In this document: in pieces, positions 41,640-50,610 of the stretch
Numbering within the stretch: the first letter of the stretch is position 1
Layout of the letters: each line of letters starts with the position of its first letter
Origin: Streptomyces sclerotialus
GTDB lineage: Bacteria; Actinomycetota; Actinomycetes; Streptomycetales; Streptomycetaceae
NCBI GenBank assembly: GCA_000719105.1
Contig: JODX01000019.1
Coordinates: forward strand, 62,001-126,000
Length of the DNA stretch: 64,000 nt
Reading direction: 5' to 3'
Program-made: the position numbers and the translations under genes
Notes under the pieces: model-generated
What the model was told of the DNA's origin: nothing
Seen by the model: the letters and a program-made list of their open reading frames with translations, nothing else
The model's database searches: none

Positions 41640-43052
41640 TTGACCACACGTCACGAGCACTGGATCGACGGCCGGTCCCAGCCCCCGGCGAGCGGGGCCT
41701 GGATGCCGACGCTCGATCCGGCCACCCGCGAGCCCGGCGACGACTTCGCGGCGGGCGGCCCGGCCGACGTGTCCCGGGCGGTGGCCGCCTCGGACGTCGC
41801 GTGGCGTGGCTGGGCCGCCCGCTCGCCCGCCGAGCGCGGCGCGGTCCTGCACGCGATCGCGGACGCGATCGAGACCGACACGGACACGCTGATGCGCCTG
41901 GAGCGGGCCTGCACGGGGAAGGTTCCGGCGCAGCTGCGGCTGGAAGTCGACATGTCGGTGGCGTACTTCCGCTACTACGCGGGCGTCGTACGCGCCGCCG
42001 GGCAGGGCAGCGTCATCGAGCAGGGCGCGGGTGTGCACACCTATACCCGTTACGAGCCCTATGGCGTCGTCGGCGTGATCACTCCGTGGAACCTGCCCCT
42101 CAACCAGGCCTGCCGGTCACTCGCGCCCGCGCTCGCGATGGGCAACGCCGTCGTGGCCAAGCCTTCGGAGTTCACCTCGGCCTCGACCCTGCACCTGGCC
42201 CGGCTGGCCTCCCGGGCCGGGCTGCCTGACGGGGTGCTCAACGTAGTCACCGGCACCGGCCCGCAGGCGGGCGAGGCACTCGCCGCTCATCCCGGGGTGC
42301 GTCGGCTGGCCTTCACCGGGTCCGTGGCCACCGGGAGATACCTCGCGGGAGTGGCGGGCGGACGGCTGCTCCCGCTCACCCTCGAACTGGGCGGCAGGTC
42401 ACCGATCATGGTGTTCGCGGACGCGGACCTGGAGCGGGCGGTGACGGCGGCCGTCGCCGCCCTCGCCGCCAACGTGGGGCAGGTCTGCTCGGCCACCACC
42501 CGGCTGCTGGTGGAGGAGTCCGTCCACGACGAGATGGTGGACCGGATCGTCGCGGCCGTCGAGCGGCTCCGGCCGGGCGTGGACTTCGGGCCGTTGATCA
42601 CCGAGGCCCAGTACCGGAGGGTGCTGGACCTCCTCGCCGGACAACCCGGTCCTGTCACCGGTGGCGGCCCCTACACCGACGGCCCGGCGGCGCGCGGCCT
42701 GTATGTGCGGCCCACTGTGTACGCGCGGGTCGAGCCGACCGCGCGGATCGCCCGGGAGGAGGTGTTCGGCCCGGTACTGGTCACCCTGCCGTTCCGTGAC
42801 GAGGCCGAGGCGCTGGCCCTCGCCGACGACTCCGACTACGGGCTGGTGGCCGCAGTATGGAGCGGCGACCTGGCGCGCGGACTGCGGCTGGCCGAGCGGA
42901 TCGAGGCGGGGCAGGTCGCCGTGAACGGGGGACCCCTCACCGTCGAGACGCCGTTCGGCGGTTACCGGCGCAGCGGCTACGGGCGGGAGAAGGGCCTGGC
43001 GGCCCTGTACGAGTACGCGCAGCTCAAAACCGTCAGCGCGGCCCTGCGCTGA
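41640..43052 (+). CDS. Aldehyde dehydrogenase (NAD(P)-dependent)
   Basis: A 470-residue ALDH: GVVGVITPWNLPLNQACRSL, LELGGRSPIMVFADADLER (catalytic Glu), GQVCSATTRLLVEES (catalytic Cys) and EEVFGPVLVTLPFRDEAEAL. The TTG start at 41640 is supported by GAGGGAG. It oxidises an aldehyde to an acid, probably downstream of the GMC or P450 enzyme. It is the first gene of a rightward operon with CMD-family and beta-hydroxyacid dehydrogenase genes. Confidence 0.92.
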   Translation: MTTRHEHWIDGRSQPPASGAWMPTLDPATREPGDDFAAGGPADVSRAVAASDVAWRGWAARSPAERGAVLHAIADAIETDTDTLMRLERACTGKVPAQLRLEVDMSVAYFRYYAGVVRAAGQGSVIEQGAGVHTYTRYEPYGVVGVITPWNLPLNQACRSLAPALAMGNAVVAKPSEFTSASTLHLARLASRAGLPDGVLNVVTGTGPQAGEALAAHPGVRRLAFTGSVATGRYLAGVAGGRLLPLTLELGGRSPIMVFADADLERAVTAAVAALAANVGQVCSATTRLLVEESVHDEMVDRIVAAVERLRPGVDFGPLITEAQYRRVLDLLAGQPGPVTGGGPYTDGPAARGLYVRPTVYARVEPTARIAREEVFGPVLVTLPFRDEAEALALADDSDYGLVAAVWSGDLARGLRLAERIEAGQVAVNGGPLTVETPFGGYRRSGYGREKGLAALYEYAQLKTVSAALR

Positions 43053-43072
43053 GCCGGGGAGGAGACGGACGG

Positions 43073-43450
43073 ATGCACGACGGCGAATGGCGACGGGCCG
43101 CTGGTGCGGCACGCGCGGAAGTGCTCGGCGACGACGGCACGCGGCTGCCGCCGGGGGACCCGGTACCGGCCGAGTACCAGGACTACCTGATGTCGGTGGC
43201 GTGGGGGGTGTGGGCGCGCGGCGGACCGCTGAGCAACCGCGACCGCAGTCTGCTGGTGCTGGCCATGACCGCGGCGCTCGGGCGGATGGACGAGTTCCGT
43301 CTCCATCTCGGGGCCGCGCCGCGCGCGGGGGTCACCGACGCCGAGGTGAACGAGCTGCTGTTCCAGATCACCGCCTACTGCGGAGCCCCGGCCGGGAACT
43401 CGGCCCGCTCCGCCGTCCGCGAGGTTCGCGGCGCCCGGGAGGAGGCATGA
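43073..43450 (+). CDS. Carboxymuconolactone decarboxylase-family protein
   Basis: A 125-residue CMD/AhpD-fold protein: LMSVAWGVWARGGPLSNRDR, LLVLAMTAALGRMDEFRLHL, and VNELLFQITAYCGAPAGNS. The usual catalytic ExxCxxH is reduced to a lone Cys in ITAYCGAPAG, so a PcaC-like decarboxylase or lactone-processing role is more likely than a peroxidase. ATG 43073 with GGAGG upstream; stop overlaps the next gene (ATGA). Confidence 0.82.
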   Translation: MHDGEWRRAAGAARAEVLGDDGTRLPPGDPVPAEYQDYLMSVAWGVWARGGPLSNRDRSLLVLAMTAALGRMDEFRLHLGAAPRAGVTDAEVNELLFQITAYCGAPAGNSARSAVREVRGAREEA

Positions 43451-44301
43451 GCGGGCAGTCTGCCGTGGTCGGGTTCGTGGGGCTGGGCCGGATGGGCGGC
43501 GCGCTGGCGTCGAACCTGGTGCGGGCCGGTTTCGAGGTGGTGGCGCACGACGCCGCCGGGCGCTCGCGCACACCGCCGGGCGCGCGGTGGGCGTCGGATC
43601 CGGCTGAGGTGGCACGGGCGGCCGGCACGGTCGTCCTCAGCCTGCCGGACGGCGCGGTCTGCCAGGAGGTGGTGCGCGACCTGGCCCGTGCCCGGGACCG
43701 GCGGGTCACCCACGTCGTGGACACCTCCACCGTCGGGGTGGCGGCCGCGCGCGTGCTGTCCGCGTCGGGCCCGGCCTACGTGGACGCTCCCGTCTCGGGC
43801 GGGGTGGCCGGAGCCCGTCGGCGCACCCTGATGGTCATGTACGCCGGGACGGACGAGGACTGCGCCCACGTCGAGCCGGTGCTGGCCGGACTCAGCGACC
43901 ACCGGCGCAGGGTCGGCGGCCGGCCCGGGCAGGCGCAGGCGCTGAAGCTGGCCAACAACTTCCTGTCGGCGACGGCACTCGCCGCGACCAGCGAGGCCGT
44001 CGCCTTCGGGCGGGCCGCCGGACTGGACCCGGCCGTGATGCTGGAGGTGCTCAACGCCTCCAGCGGACGCAGCGGCGCCACCGCCGACAAGTTCCCCGAC
44101 GAGGTGCTGACCGGCCGCTATGCCTCCGGATTCAGCAACACGCTGATGGCCAAGGACGTACGGCTCTACCTGGACGAGGTTCAGCGGCTGGCCGGTCCGG
44201 CGACGGTGGGAGCGGTGACGGGCTCGCTGTGGGAGGCGTTCGCCGCCGGGGAACCCGGCGCCGACTTCACCCGCGTCTACCCGTTCGTCGCCGGTGGCTG
44301 A
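43447..44301 (+). CDS. NAD(P)-dependent beta-hydroxyacid dehydrogenase homologue 2
   Basis: A 284-residue protein: VVGFVGLGRMGGALASNLVR, VVLSLPDGAVCQEVVRDLA, YVDAPVSGGVAGARRRTLMV, LKLANNFLSATALAATSEAV (catalytic Lys) and KFPDEVLTGRYASGFSNTLM. A full 3-hydroxyisobutyrate dehydrogenase-type protein. It is translationally coupled to the CMD-family protein, and its last 25 bases overlap the convergent TetR gene. Three homologues in one window suggest different chiral or chain-length substrates. Confidence 0.86.
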   Translation: MSGQSAVVGFVGLGRMGGALASNLVRAGFEVVAHDAAGRSRTPPGARWASDPAEVARAAGTVVLSLPDGAVCQEVVRDLARARDRRVTHVVDTSTVGVAAARVLSASGPAYVDAPVSGGVAGARRRTLMVMYAGTDEDCAHVEPVLAGLSDHRRRVGGRPGQAQALKLANNFLSATALAATSEAVAFGRAAGLDPAVMLEVLNASSGRSGATADKFPDEVLTGRYASGFSNTLMAKDVRLYLDEVQRLAGPATVGAVTGSLWEAFAAGEPGADFTRVYPFVAGG

Positions 44302-44888
44302 CCCGCGGCACCGCCGGCGGCCTCCGGGCCGATCAGGACGGACAGCGCCTCCCGCACGATCTGCGGATAGCGCTCCGTCTCCGGGTCCAACAGCCACTGC
44401 TGGTGGACACCCTCGACCAGCGCCAGGACGGCCGCGGCCGCGGTGGACGGGCTCAACCCGCTGGGCAGGCACTCCCCGTACCGCTCGACCAGGCTCGCGG
44501 TCAGGTGGTCCTGGAGGGCCCGGCAGCGCTCCCGGACGTACTCGGTGGCCGGTTCCTGGCCGGTCACCGCCTCGGCGAGCACCACACTGTGCACGGTGGC
44601 GAGCGAGGGATGGTCCAGTTCGAAGGCGACGGCCTCGGCGAATTCGCCCGCCCAGTCCTCGCCCACCTGATCACCCGTCCGTCGGCCCGCCAGATGCTCG
44701 CGGTGGAGCCGCTCGCGGAAGGCGAGGATCTCCAGCAGCAGTCGTTTCTTGCTGGGGAAGTAGTGCAGCACCCCCTGCCGGGTGAGACCGGCCCGCTCGG
44801 CCACCGCGTCGATCGAGGTGCCCTTGAACCCGCGGGCGGCCAGCACCTCCAGCGCCGCCTCTAGGATCTGCTCACGCCGCTCCGACAC
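44277..44888 (-). CDS. TetR-family transcriptional regulator A
   Basis: A 203-residue regulator with N-terminal helix-turn-helix RREQILEAALEVLAARGFKG, TSIDAVAERAGLTRQGVLHY and FPSKKRLLLEILAFRERL (residues 4-60), then a helical ligand-binding domain. GTG 44888, preceded by AAGGGGG, is preferred over a start 12 codons earlier. It lies between two catabolic dehydrogenase genes. It could control part of the cluster, but no operator of the GAGAAT family lies in its own upstream region. Confidence 0.88.
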   Translation of the reverse strand: MSERREQILEAALEVLAARGFKGTSIDAVAERAGLTRQGVLHYFPSKKRLLLEILAFRERLHREHLAGRRTGDQVGEDWAGEFAEAVAFELDHPSLATVHSVVLAEAVTGQEPATEYVRERCRALQDHLTASLVERYGECLPSGLSPSTAAAAVLALVEGVHQQWLLDPETERYPQIVREALSVLIGPEAAGGAAGQPPATNG

Positions 44889-44974
44889 CGTGTCCCCCCT
44901 TACGCCCTGGACAGGCGCCCGCACACAGTACGTACACGCGCCGCCACCGGGCTACCTCGCGCCGGGTTTTCCGG

Positions 44975-45805
44975 TCACCGTCCCATCGCGGCGAGGGCGG
45001 CCAGGGCAGCCTCCCGGAGCGCCGGCGCGTGGCGTACGCCGGCCGTGTCCGCTATCTCGGCGAACAGGCGGACGTCCTTGGCGAGCAGTCCGCCCGCGTG
45101 GGCGGCGATGCGGCCGAGGCTGCCGTCGGCATCGGCGATCCGGTCCAGCGCGAAGCTGGCCGCGCTGCCGCGCGGCAGGATCCGGCTCAGGGCGGTGCGG
45201 TCCAGTCCCAGGGAGGTGCCCACGCCGAGCGCGTCGGCGGCAAGTCCCAGATGGGCAGTGAACAGCAGGTTGTTGAGGATCTTGGCAATCTGGCCGGAAC
45301 CGGTCGGGCCGAGGTGGACGACGGGGTCGCCGTAGGCGGCGAACACCGGGCGGCAGTAGGCGAAGACCTGGGGGTCGCCGCCCGCCATGACGAGCAGGGT
45401 GCCCTGCTCGGCGGCCCGGCCGCCGCCGCTGACCGGCGCGTCCACGACGGAGGCACCGCATGTGCGGGCCGCCGCCTCCAGGCGGCGGCAGGTGTCGGGG
45501 TGCACCGTGGAGTGGACGGCGATCACCCCGCCCCGCCGCAGTCCGGCGAGGACACCGTCCGGGCCGGTGACCACCTGCTCGACGTCGGCGTCGTCGACGA
45601 CGCACAGGCAGACCAGGTCGCTCGCGGCGGCCAGTTCGGCGGGCGAGGAGGCCGTTCTGGCGCCGCTGTCCTCGAACGGGAGGAGCGTGGCGGGCCTGCG
45701 GGCCCACAAAGTCGTCTCGTGTCCCGCTGCGAGAATGCGGCGGGCCATGGGCGCGCCCTGGCTGCCCAGCCCGATGAAACCCACGCGCACGGGTGCTCTC
45801 GTCAT
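44975..45805 (-). CDS. NAD(P)-dependent beta-hydroxyacid dehydrogenase homologue 3
   Basis: A 276-residue protein: VRVGFIGLGSQGAPMARRIL, VDAPVSGGGRAAEQGTLLVM, AKILNNLLFTAHLGLAADAL (catalytic Lys) and GLLAKDVRLFAEIADTAGV. The ATG at 45805 removes an Arg/Cys-rich extension. First gene after the small DoxX gene in the leftward group; redundant with 40733-41554 and 43447-44301, again a 3-hydroxyacid dehydrogenase-type enzyme of unknown substrate. Confidence 0.86.
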   Translation of the reverse strand: MTRAPVRVGFIGLGSQGAPMARRILAAGHETTLWARRPATLLPFEDSGARTASSPAELAAASDLVCLCVVDDADVEQVVTGPDGVLAGLRRGGVIAVHSTVHPDTCRRLEAAARTCGASVVDAPVSGGGRAAEQGTLLVMAGGDPQVFAYCRPVFAAYGDPVVHLGPTGSGQIAKILNNLLFTAHLGLAADALGVGTSLGLDRTALSRILPRGSAASFALDRIADADGSLGRIAAHAGGLLAKDVRLFAEIADTAGVRHAPALREAALAALAAMGR

Positions 45806-45818
45806 ACGGCTGCTCTCC

Positions 45819-46319
45819 TCATGTCGTCCTCCGCGGGCGCCAGAACACGGCGAGCAGTCCGGCGGTCGCCGCCGCACCCGTTCCCAGCACGGCACCGGCG
45901 CCCGCCCACCCGGTCACCGCGATGTCCGCCGCCGTGTCCACCGCGTACTCCCCCGGCCCCCACGCGCCGAGTGCCACCGCGAGCACGCCCAGCACGAGGA
46001 CGTACTCGTAGCCCTCCTTGAAGACGAAGAAGCCGTGGGGACGGTGGGCGAGCAGTCCGGCGACCAGCATCACCGACAGCACGGCCGCGCAGGCCAGCGG
46101 GGTCAGCAGGCCCAGGGCGAGCAGAACGCCCGCGCCGATCTCGGTGAGCACGCTCAGCCACGCCTGCAGCCGCGGCCGGGTCAGGCCGAGGCCGGCGAAC
46201 CAGCCGGCCGTTCCGGTGATACCGCCCCCACCGCGCCAGTGGTTCCAGCCGTGCGCCACCATGACCGCGCCCAGCACGCACCGCAGCACGAGCAGGGCGG
46301 CGTCGGAGGCCTCACCCAT
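45819..46319 (-). CDS. DoxX-family membrane protein
   Basis: A 166-residue protein with four hydrophobic segments: DAALLVLRCVLGAVMVAHGW, LSVLTEIGAGVLLALGLLTP, AAVLSVMLVAGLLAHRP and VLVLGVLAVALGAWGP, with FFVFKEGYEYVLVLGVLA typical of DoxX. It is coupled to the upstream hydrolase by an 8-base overlap. DoxX proteins are redox- or quinone-linked membrane proteins of unclear function; no catalytic motif is visible. Confidence 0.82.
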   Translation of the reverse strand: MGEASDAALLVLRCVLGAVMVAHGWNHWRGGGGITGTAGWFAGLGLTRPRLQAWLSVLTEIGAGVLLALGLLTPLACAAVLSVMLVAGLLAHRPHGFFVFKEGYEYVLVLGVLAVALGAWGPGEYAVDTAADIAVTGWAGAGAVLGTGAAATAGLLAVFWRPRRTT

Positions 46320-47226
46320 CGCGCCGCCCCCGCTCCGCGGGCAGGGCCCGCACGCCGAGCGCGCACTCCTCGACGAAGGCGAGGACGTGCAGGTGGTAGG
46401 CGAGGGCGGTCCGGCCGACGCTGGTGTTGTGGCCCGCACCCGCCTGCTCGAGGAGCACCACGCGGGGCGATCCGGTGAACATCGAGGCGAGGTCGGCCAG
46501 GGCCTGTGGCCCGTTCGCCCACACCTGCTCGTACTCGGCGAGGGTGAGGTGCACCGGCACCGGGACGCGCGCCGCCAGCCGGGCGAACTCCTCCTGCCAG
46601 CCCTCACGGTGCCCCTCGTAGGCGGGCGAGGCGGCGCCGATACGGCGTCCGCCGTGCACGTCGGGCGGGTATGCCTGGGGCGGGTCCCACAGCGCGTGGC
46701 GGAGACTGGGACGGGTCCGGGTCGGGTCGCTCCGCCACTCCTCCATCGCCCGCACCGCCCTGGGGTGGTGCACCCGGCCCATCCCCGCCAGTTCCACCCC
46801 CAGCAGTTGCGCGCCGCGCGGGTCGCTCGCCATGCGGACGGTGAGTTCGCAGCCGGCCGAGTGCGCCCACAGGAACACGCCGACACCGCGCTCGCGGCCT
46901 TCCAGCAGGGTTTCCACCGCCTCGTACGCGAAGTCGGTGCGCTGTTCGGGGCTCTCCATCCGGTCCGCGTGCCCGGCCGAGCTGCCGTAGCCGGGGCGGT
47001 CCAGGGCGAGCACCGTGAAACCGGCCGCGGCGGCCGTGCGGAGCAGGGAGAGCTTCGGGTGTCCGGGATGGTCGAAGTAGGCGGACGTGGTGGCGCCGCC
47101 GTGCAGGGCCACGATCACGGCCTGCGGCCTGGGCACCTCGGCCACCAGGGCGGAGGCGGGGACACCGCGCACGTCGACGACCTGCCGGCGCACGCCGACG
47201 GCGAGTTCGGGTTCGAGAGAGGTCAT
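46312..47226 (-). CDS. Alpha/beta hydrolase
   Basis: A 304-residue hydrolase with a canonical core: VIVALHGGATTSAYFDHPGH (oxyanion), LDRPGYGSSAGHADRMESPE, VFLWAHSAGCELTVRMASDP (AxSxG nucleophile Ser) and GAGHNTSVGRTALAYHL (catalytic His). It should hydrolyse an ester, thioester or C-C bond. It starts a leftward set with the DoxX and dehydrogenase genes. In contrast to 35076-35831 it has all catalytic parts. Confidence 0.85.
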   Translation of the reverse strand: MTSLEPELAVGVRRQVVDVRGVPASALVAEVPRPQAVIVALHGGATTSAYFDHPGHPKLSLLRTAAAAGFTVLALDRPGYGSSAGHADRMESPEQRTDFAYEAVETLLEGRERGVGVFLWAHSAGCELTVRMASDPRGAQLLGVELAGMGRVHHPRAVRAMEEWRSDPTRTRPSLRHALWDPPQAYPPDVHGGRRIGAASPAYEGHREGWQEEFARLAARVPVPVHLTLAEYEQVWANGPQALADLASMFTGSPRVVLLEQAGAGHNTSVGRTALAYHLHVLAFVEECALGVRALPAERGRRDG

Positions 47227-47325
47227 GCCACGGTCCTGGAGGTCATGGGTGGTCCGTCCTGGATGTCGTTCGTCCGCCTCGGCGGTCGTCCATCCGTCCT
47301 GGGAGTCATGCGTTCGTTCCGTACG

Positions 47326-49008
47326 TCATGCGTCCGTTCTGAGCAGGAGTACGCCGCTGGGAGTGAGCCCGCCGCTGGACACCACCGCGGTGCGCGCGCC
47401 CGCCACCTGCCGCGCTCCGGCCTCGCCGCGCAGCTGGAGCACGGCCTCGTGGAGCAGGCCCATGCCGTGGGTCCGGCCGTGGGAGAGCTGACCGCCGTGC
47501 GGGTTCAGCGGCAGAGTTCCGTCACGGGCGATGTTCTTGCCGCCGTCCAGGAAGTCGCGTGCCTCGCCGATGCCGCAGAAGCCGAGCGCCTCGATCCAGG
47601 ACAGGCAGTTGAAGGTGAAGCCGTCGTACAGCAGGGCCACGTCCACGTCGGCGGGGCGCAGGTCGGTGCGGGTCCACAGGTGTGCGGCCTGGCCGAGCAC
47701 CTGTGGCTCGTGGGTGAGGGTGGACTGGTCCCACTCGGGGCGTTCGAGGATCCGCGTGCCGACGGCCTCGACACGGACCAGGGGCCCGGGCAGATCCGGC
47801 ACGGTCTCGGCGGCGGAGACGACGACGGCCGTGGCGGCGTCACAGGGGACGTCGCAGTCGTAGAGGCCGAACGGGGTGGTGATGGTGCGCGCGGAGAGGT
47901 AGTCGTCCATGGTGAGCGGGGAGCGGTAGACCGCGTCCGGGTGGAGGGCGGCGTTGGCGCGCTGGTTGAGGGCGATCCGGCCGAGCGTCTCGCGCGTGGT
48001 GCCGTAGCGGTGCATGTGCCGCTGGGCGTTCATCGCGAGCATGATCGCGGGTGAGGTCGCGCCGAAGGGCTTGAACCACCCGTCGGGGCCGGCCGGTCGC
48101 GGCGGACGGATCCGGCCCTGCCGGACGAGTTCGCCGTACGTCGCCTCCCACACCGTACGGAAGCACAGCACGTGCCGGGCCAGGCCGCCCGCCACCGCGA
48201 GCATCGCGGCGATCACCGAGCCGCCGGGGCCGAAGGTCTCCCCCGCCCCGTTGTGCCACACCGGGTGGACGCCGAGCGCGGACTCCAGTGCGGTCACGCC
48301 GCCCTCGGCGAAGCCGCCGTAGGCGCCGGCGCCGGGGTAGGCGGACAGGCCGTCGATGTCGTCGAGGGTGAGTCCGGCGTCGGCGACGGCCTTCTCGCAG
48401 GCCTCTACGGTGAGTTCGAGGGGCGGCACCATGAGGCGGCGGCCGATGCGGGAGGCGCCGGTGCCGCTGATGACCGCGCGTTCCTCGAACTTGTGCTGCC
48501 GCCGAGGTGATCGGTGCAGGTGCCGCGTGACCGGGGGGTCCTCGGGGAGCGGCGCGGGCGGCGGCTGTTCGGCGCACGGCCGGAACAGGGGCAGCCATGC
48601 CTCGCCGGCCTGCTCGAAGACCGCCTCCATGCGCATGCCGATCCACAGCTCGTCCGGCGCGCAGTCGACGACGTTGGTGGTGAGCCGGACCCGCAGGTCC
48701 TCCTCGATGGCCACTTGGGCGACGACGAACGGGGAGTGAAGGCCCGGGAAGGGGAAGCGGTGGTTGACGGTGAAGCCGATCAGCGTGGCGTAGCCCGACA
48801 CTTCGCCGGTCTCGATGTCGTGCCCCCGGCAGTGGCGGCACACCGGCTGCGGCGGGTGGATCAGCGCCCGGCAGCCGGTGCACGTCTGGAAGCGGAGCCG
48901 TCCGTCCCGGCCGGAGGTCCAGTAGAACTCGGTCTCCTGACTGATCTGCGGTTGCGGACGGACGGCGTCCCCTGGTACCGGACGGACGGCGTCCTCCGGT
49001 GCGCTCAC
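47326..49008 (-). CDS. DUF35 (Zn-ribbon/OB) - lipid-transfer-protein thiolase fusion
   Basis: A 560-residue single chain. Residues 28-146 are a DUF35 domain: zinc ribbon CTGC and CRHC (Cys43, 46, 57, 60) then an OB-fold. A short linker follows, then a thiolase-fold domain (about 173-560) with GLTLDDIDGLSAYP, MLAMNAQRHMHRYGTTRETL and NPHGGQLSHGRTHGMGLLHE. No thiolase nucleophile Cys is present where expected, as in Ltp2-type aldolases. Ltp2 acts with a separate DUF35 protein (ChsH2) to cleave the side-chain aldol in sterol degradation; here both are fused. GTG start overlaps the P450 stop (GTGA). Confidence 0.85.
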   Translation of the reverse strand: MSAPEDAVRPVPGDAVRPQPQISQETEFYWTSGRDGRLRFQTCTGCRALIHPPQPVCRHCRGHDIETGEVSGYATLIGFTVNHRFPFPGLHSPFVVAQVAIEEDLRVRLTTNVVDCAPDELWIGMRMEAVFEQAGEAWLPLFRPCAEQPPPAPLPEDPPVTRHLHRSPRRQHKFEERAVISGTGASRIGRRLMVPPLELTVEACEKAVADAGLTLDDIDGLSAYPGAGAYGGFAEGGVTALESALGVHPVWHNGAGETFGPGGSVIAAMLAVAGGLARHVLCFRTVWEATYGELVRQGRIRPPRPAGPDGWFKPFGATSPAIMLAMNAQRHMHRYGTTRETLGRIALNQRANAALHPDAVYRSPLTMDDYLSARTITTPFGLYDCDVPCDAATAVVVSAAETVPDLPGPLVRVEAVGTRILERPEWDQSTLTHEPQVLGQAAHLWTRTDLRPADVDVALLYDGFTFNCLSWIEALGFCGIGEARDFLDGGKNIARDGTLPLNPHGGQLSHGRTHGMGLLHEAVLQLRGEAGARQVAGARTAVVSSGGLTPSGVLLLRTDA

Positions 49009-50372
49009 CGGATCTTCGCCTCCGCCTTGCGGACCGTGACCGGCTCGGCCAGTCCCTGTTCGTCGCAGGCCCGCTGGAGTGTCTCGAGGGTTTCCGCCAG
49101 CCCCGGGCCGAGGCGGGGGCCGGGGGTGAAGGTGGCGGGGAGGTGGCGCATGCCCTGGATGACGCCGATGGTCTCGTAGTGGACGGTGCCCTCGGGGTCG
49201 CAGACGAAGTCCGGGATGCGGTCGAGGACCTGGAGCAGCATCCGCTTGAAGACGGTGCGGGCGACGTTGGAGCCGATGCAGCGGTGGATGCCCAGTCCGA
49301 ACGCCGTGTGCCGGTTGCCGGCGCGGGACAGGTCGACGCGGTCGGGGTCGGGGAAGACCTGCGGGTCGCGGTTGGCCATCGCCCAGGACAGCCACACCCG
49401 GTCGCCCTCCTTGAAGTCGGTGCCCGCGATCACGCAGTCCTCCGCGACGGTGCGCGCGTCCCCGGGCGCCGGGGTGAAGTAGCGCAGGAACTCCTCGGTG
49501 GCCGTGTCGAGCAGGGTGTCGCGGTCATGGTTCAGCCGCGTCCGCTCGTCGGGATGCCGGGACAGCCAATCCAAGGCGTGCGCGGTGAGCGCGGTGGTGG
49601 TGTCGAAGCCGCCGCCGATCAGCAGGGCGAGGGCGCCGATCAGGTCCTCCTCCGAGGGCGTCCTGCCGTCGATCTCGAGCCTGGCGAGGGCGTCGGCGAG
49701 ACCGGGACGCGGGTGGGCGCGGACCTCCTGGAGGGTGGTCGCGATGTCCCGCAGCATCGCCATGTGGGCCTTCACCACGCGGGCCATCTCCGGGGAGTGG
49801 GGCGGGGTGTAGACGCCGGCGTGGGCCGGCTCGTTGTACAGCTCCCACTTCTTCAGCGGGATGCCCATCATGGCGAGGGTGAAGACGGCCGGGACGATGT
49901 TGGCGAGGTCGTCGACGAAGTCGATGCGGCCGCTCCCGATCCTCTCGTCGAGGCAGGCGCGGGCCACCTCGTCGATGAACGGGATCCACCGCTTGACGGC
50001 CGCCGGGGAGAGGTAGGGGTTGAGGGCGTTGCGGTAGGCGCGCTGCTCGGGCGGGTCCATCTCCAGGAACCCGCCGCGCAGGCCCTTGCCGCGCTCGGGG
50101 GCGGGGATGCTGATGCCCTGGTAACCGCGGCGCTCGCCGTGCACGTCGTGGTCGTTGGAGAGGGCCTGGCCGGCGCGGGCGAAGGCGAGCAGCTCGCGGT
50201 TGCCGGCGGCCACCCAGTGCCCGCCGTAGGTGTCGGACCAGGCGAGCGGGCAGCGGGAGTGGAACTCCCGGGTCTGCTCCTCGAACCGATCGCGGTACTG
50301 CGGGGCGTGCCGGTCGAAGTGGACGCGGGGCTGCTTGCGGGTCTCGTCGCCGCTGGTGTCCGGTGCGGTCAT
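49005..50372 (-). CDS. Cytochrome P450
   Basis: A 455-residue P450: I-helix GGGFDTTTALTAHAL (254-), ExxR EFLR (294-297) and the heme ligand loop FGLGIHRCIGSN with Cys365. Soluble, bacterial class I type. It is flanked by a ferredoxin gene (50406-50597), its likely electron donor, and the aldolase-type fusion protein. Likely hydroxylates a methyl or ring carbon of the substrate. No ferredoxin reductase gene is adjacent. Confidence 0.93.
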   Translation of the reverse strand: MTAPDTSGDETRKQPRVHFDRHAPQYRDRFEEQTREFHSRCPLAWSDTYGGHWVAAGNRELLAFARAGQALSNDHDVHGERRGYQGISIPAPERGKGLRGGFLEMDPPEQRAYRNALNPYLSPAAVKRWIPFIDEVARACLDERIGSGRIDFVDDLANIVPAVFTLAMMGIPLKKWELYNEPAHAGVYTPPHSPEMARVVKAHMAMLRDIATTLQEVRAHPRPGLADALARLEIDGRTPSEEDLIGALALLIGGGFDTTTALTAHALDWLSRHPDERTRLNHDRDTLLDTATEEFLRYFTPAPGDARTVAEDCVIAGTDFKEGDRVWLSWAMANRDPQVFPDPDRVDLSRAGNRHTAFGLGIHRCIGSNVARTVFKRMLLQVLDRIPDFVCDPEGTVHYETIGVIQGMRHLPATFTPGPRLGPGLAETLETLQRACDEQGLAEPVTVRKAEAKIR

Positions 50373-50405
50373 GGGGTGTGCTTCCTCTCGGTCCGCCGGG
50401 GCGGC

Positions 50406-50597
50406 TCAGAACACGCCGATGGCGCGCTCGGGGCAGGAGCGGACGGCCTCGACCACCGCGTCCTCCTGGTCGGTGGGAACGTCCTCGCTCACCGGCGAGG
50501 AGTGCCCGTCGATCTCGCTCAGCTCGAAGACCTCCGGGGCGCGCATGGCGCACAGGGTGTGGCCTTGGCATCGCTCGGGGTCGACGCGTACCTTCAT
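50406..50597 (-). CDS. [3Fe-4S]-type ferredoxin for the P450
   Basis: A 63-residue ferredoxin: MKVRVDPERCQGHTLCAMRA with CxxxxxC spacing and a distal SCPERAIGV Cys. The single-cluster three-Cys pattern resembles P450-associated ferredoxins of actinomycetes. It lies 33 bases upstream of the P450 on the same strand. ATG 50597 with GAAGGACG-like upstream. Confidence 0.9.
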   Translation of the reverse strand: MKVRVDPERCQGHTLCAMRAPEVFELSEIDGHSSPVSEDVPTDQEDAVVEAVRSCPERAIGVF

Positions 50598-50610
50598 GGC
50601 GGAACGTCCT

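Noticed and set aside
47227..47325. Imperfect short repeats with CGTCCTGG and GTCATGCGT words
   Set aside because: Copies are few, degenerate and of unclear period; they could be random in GC-rich DNA.
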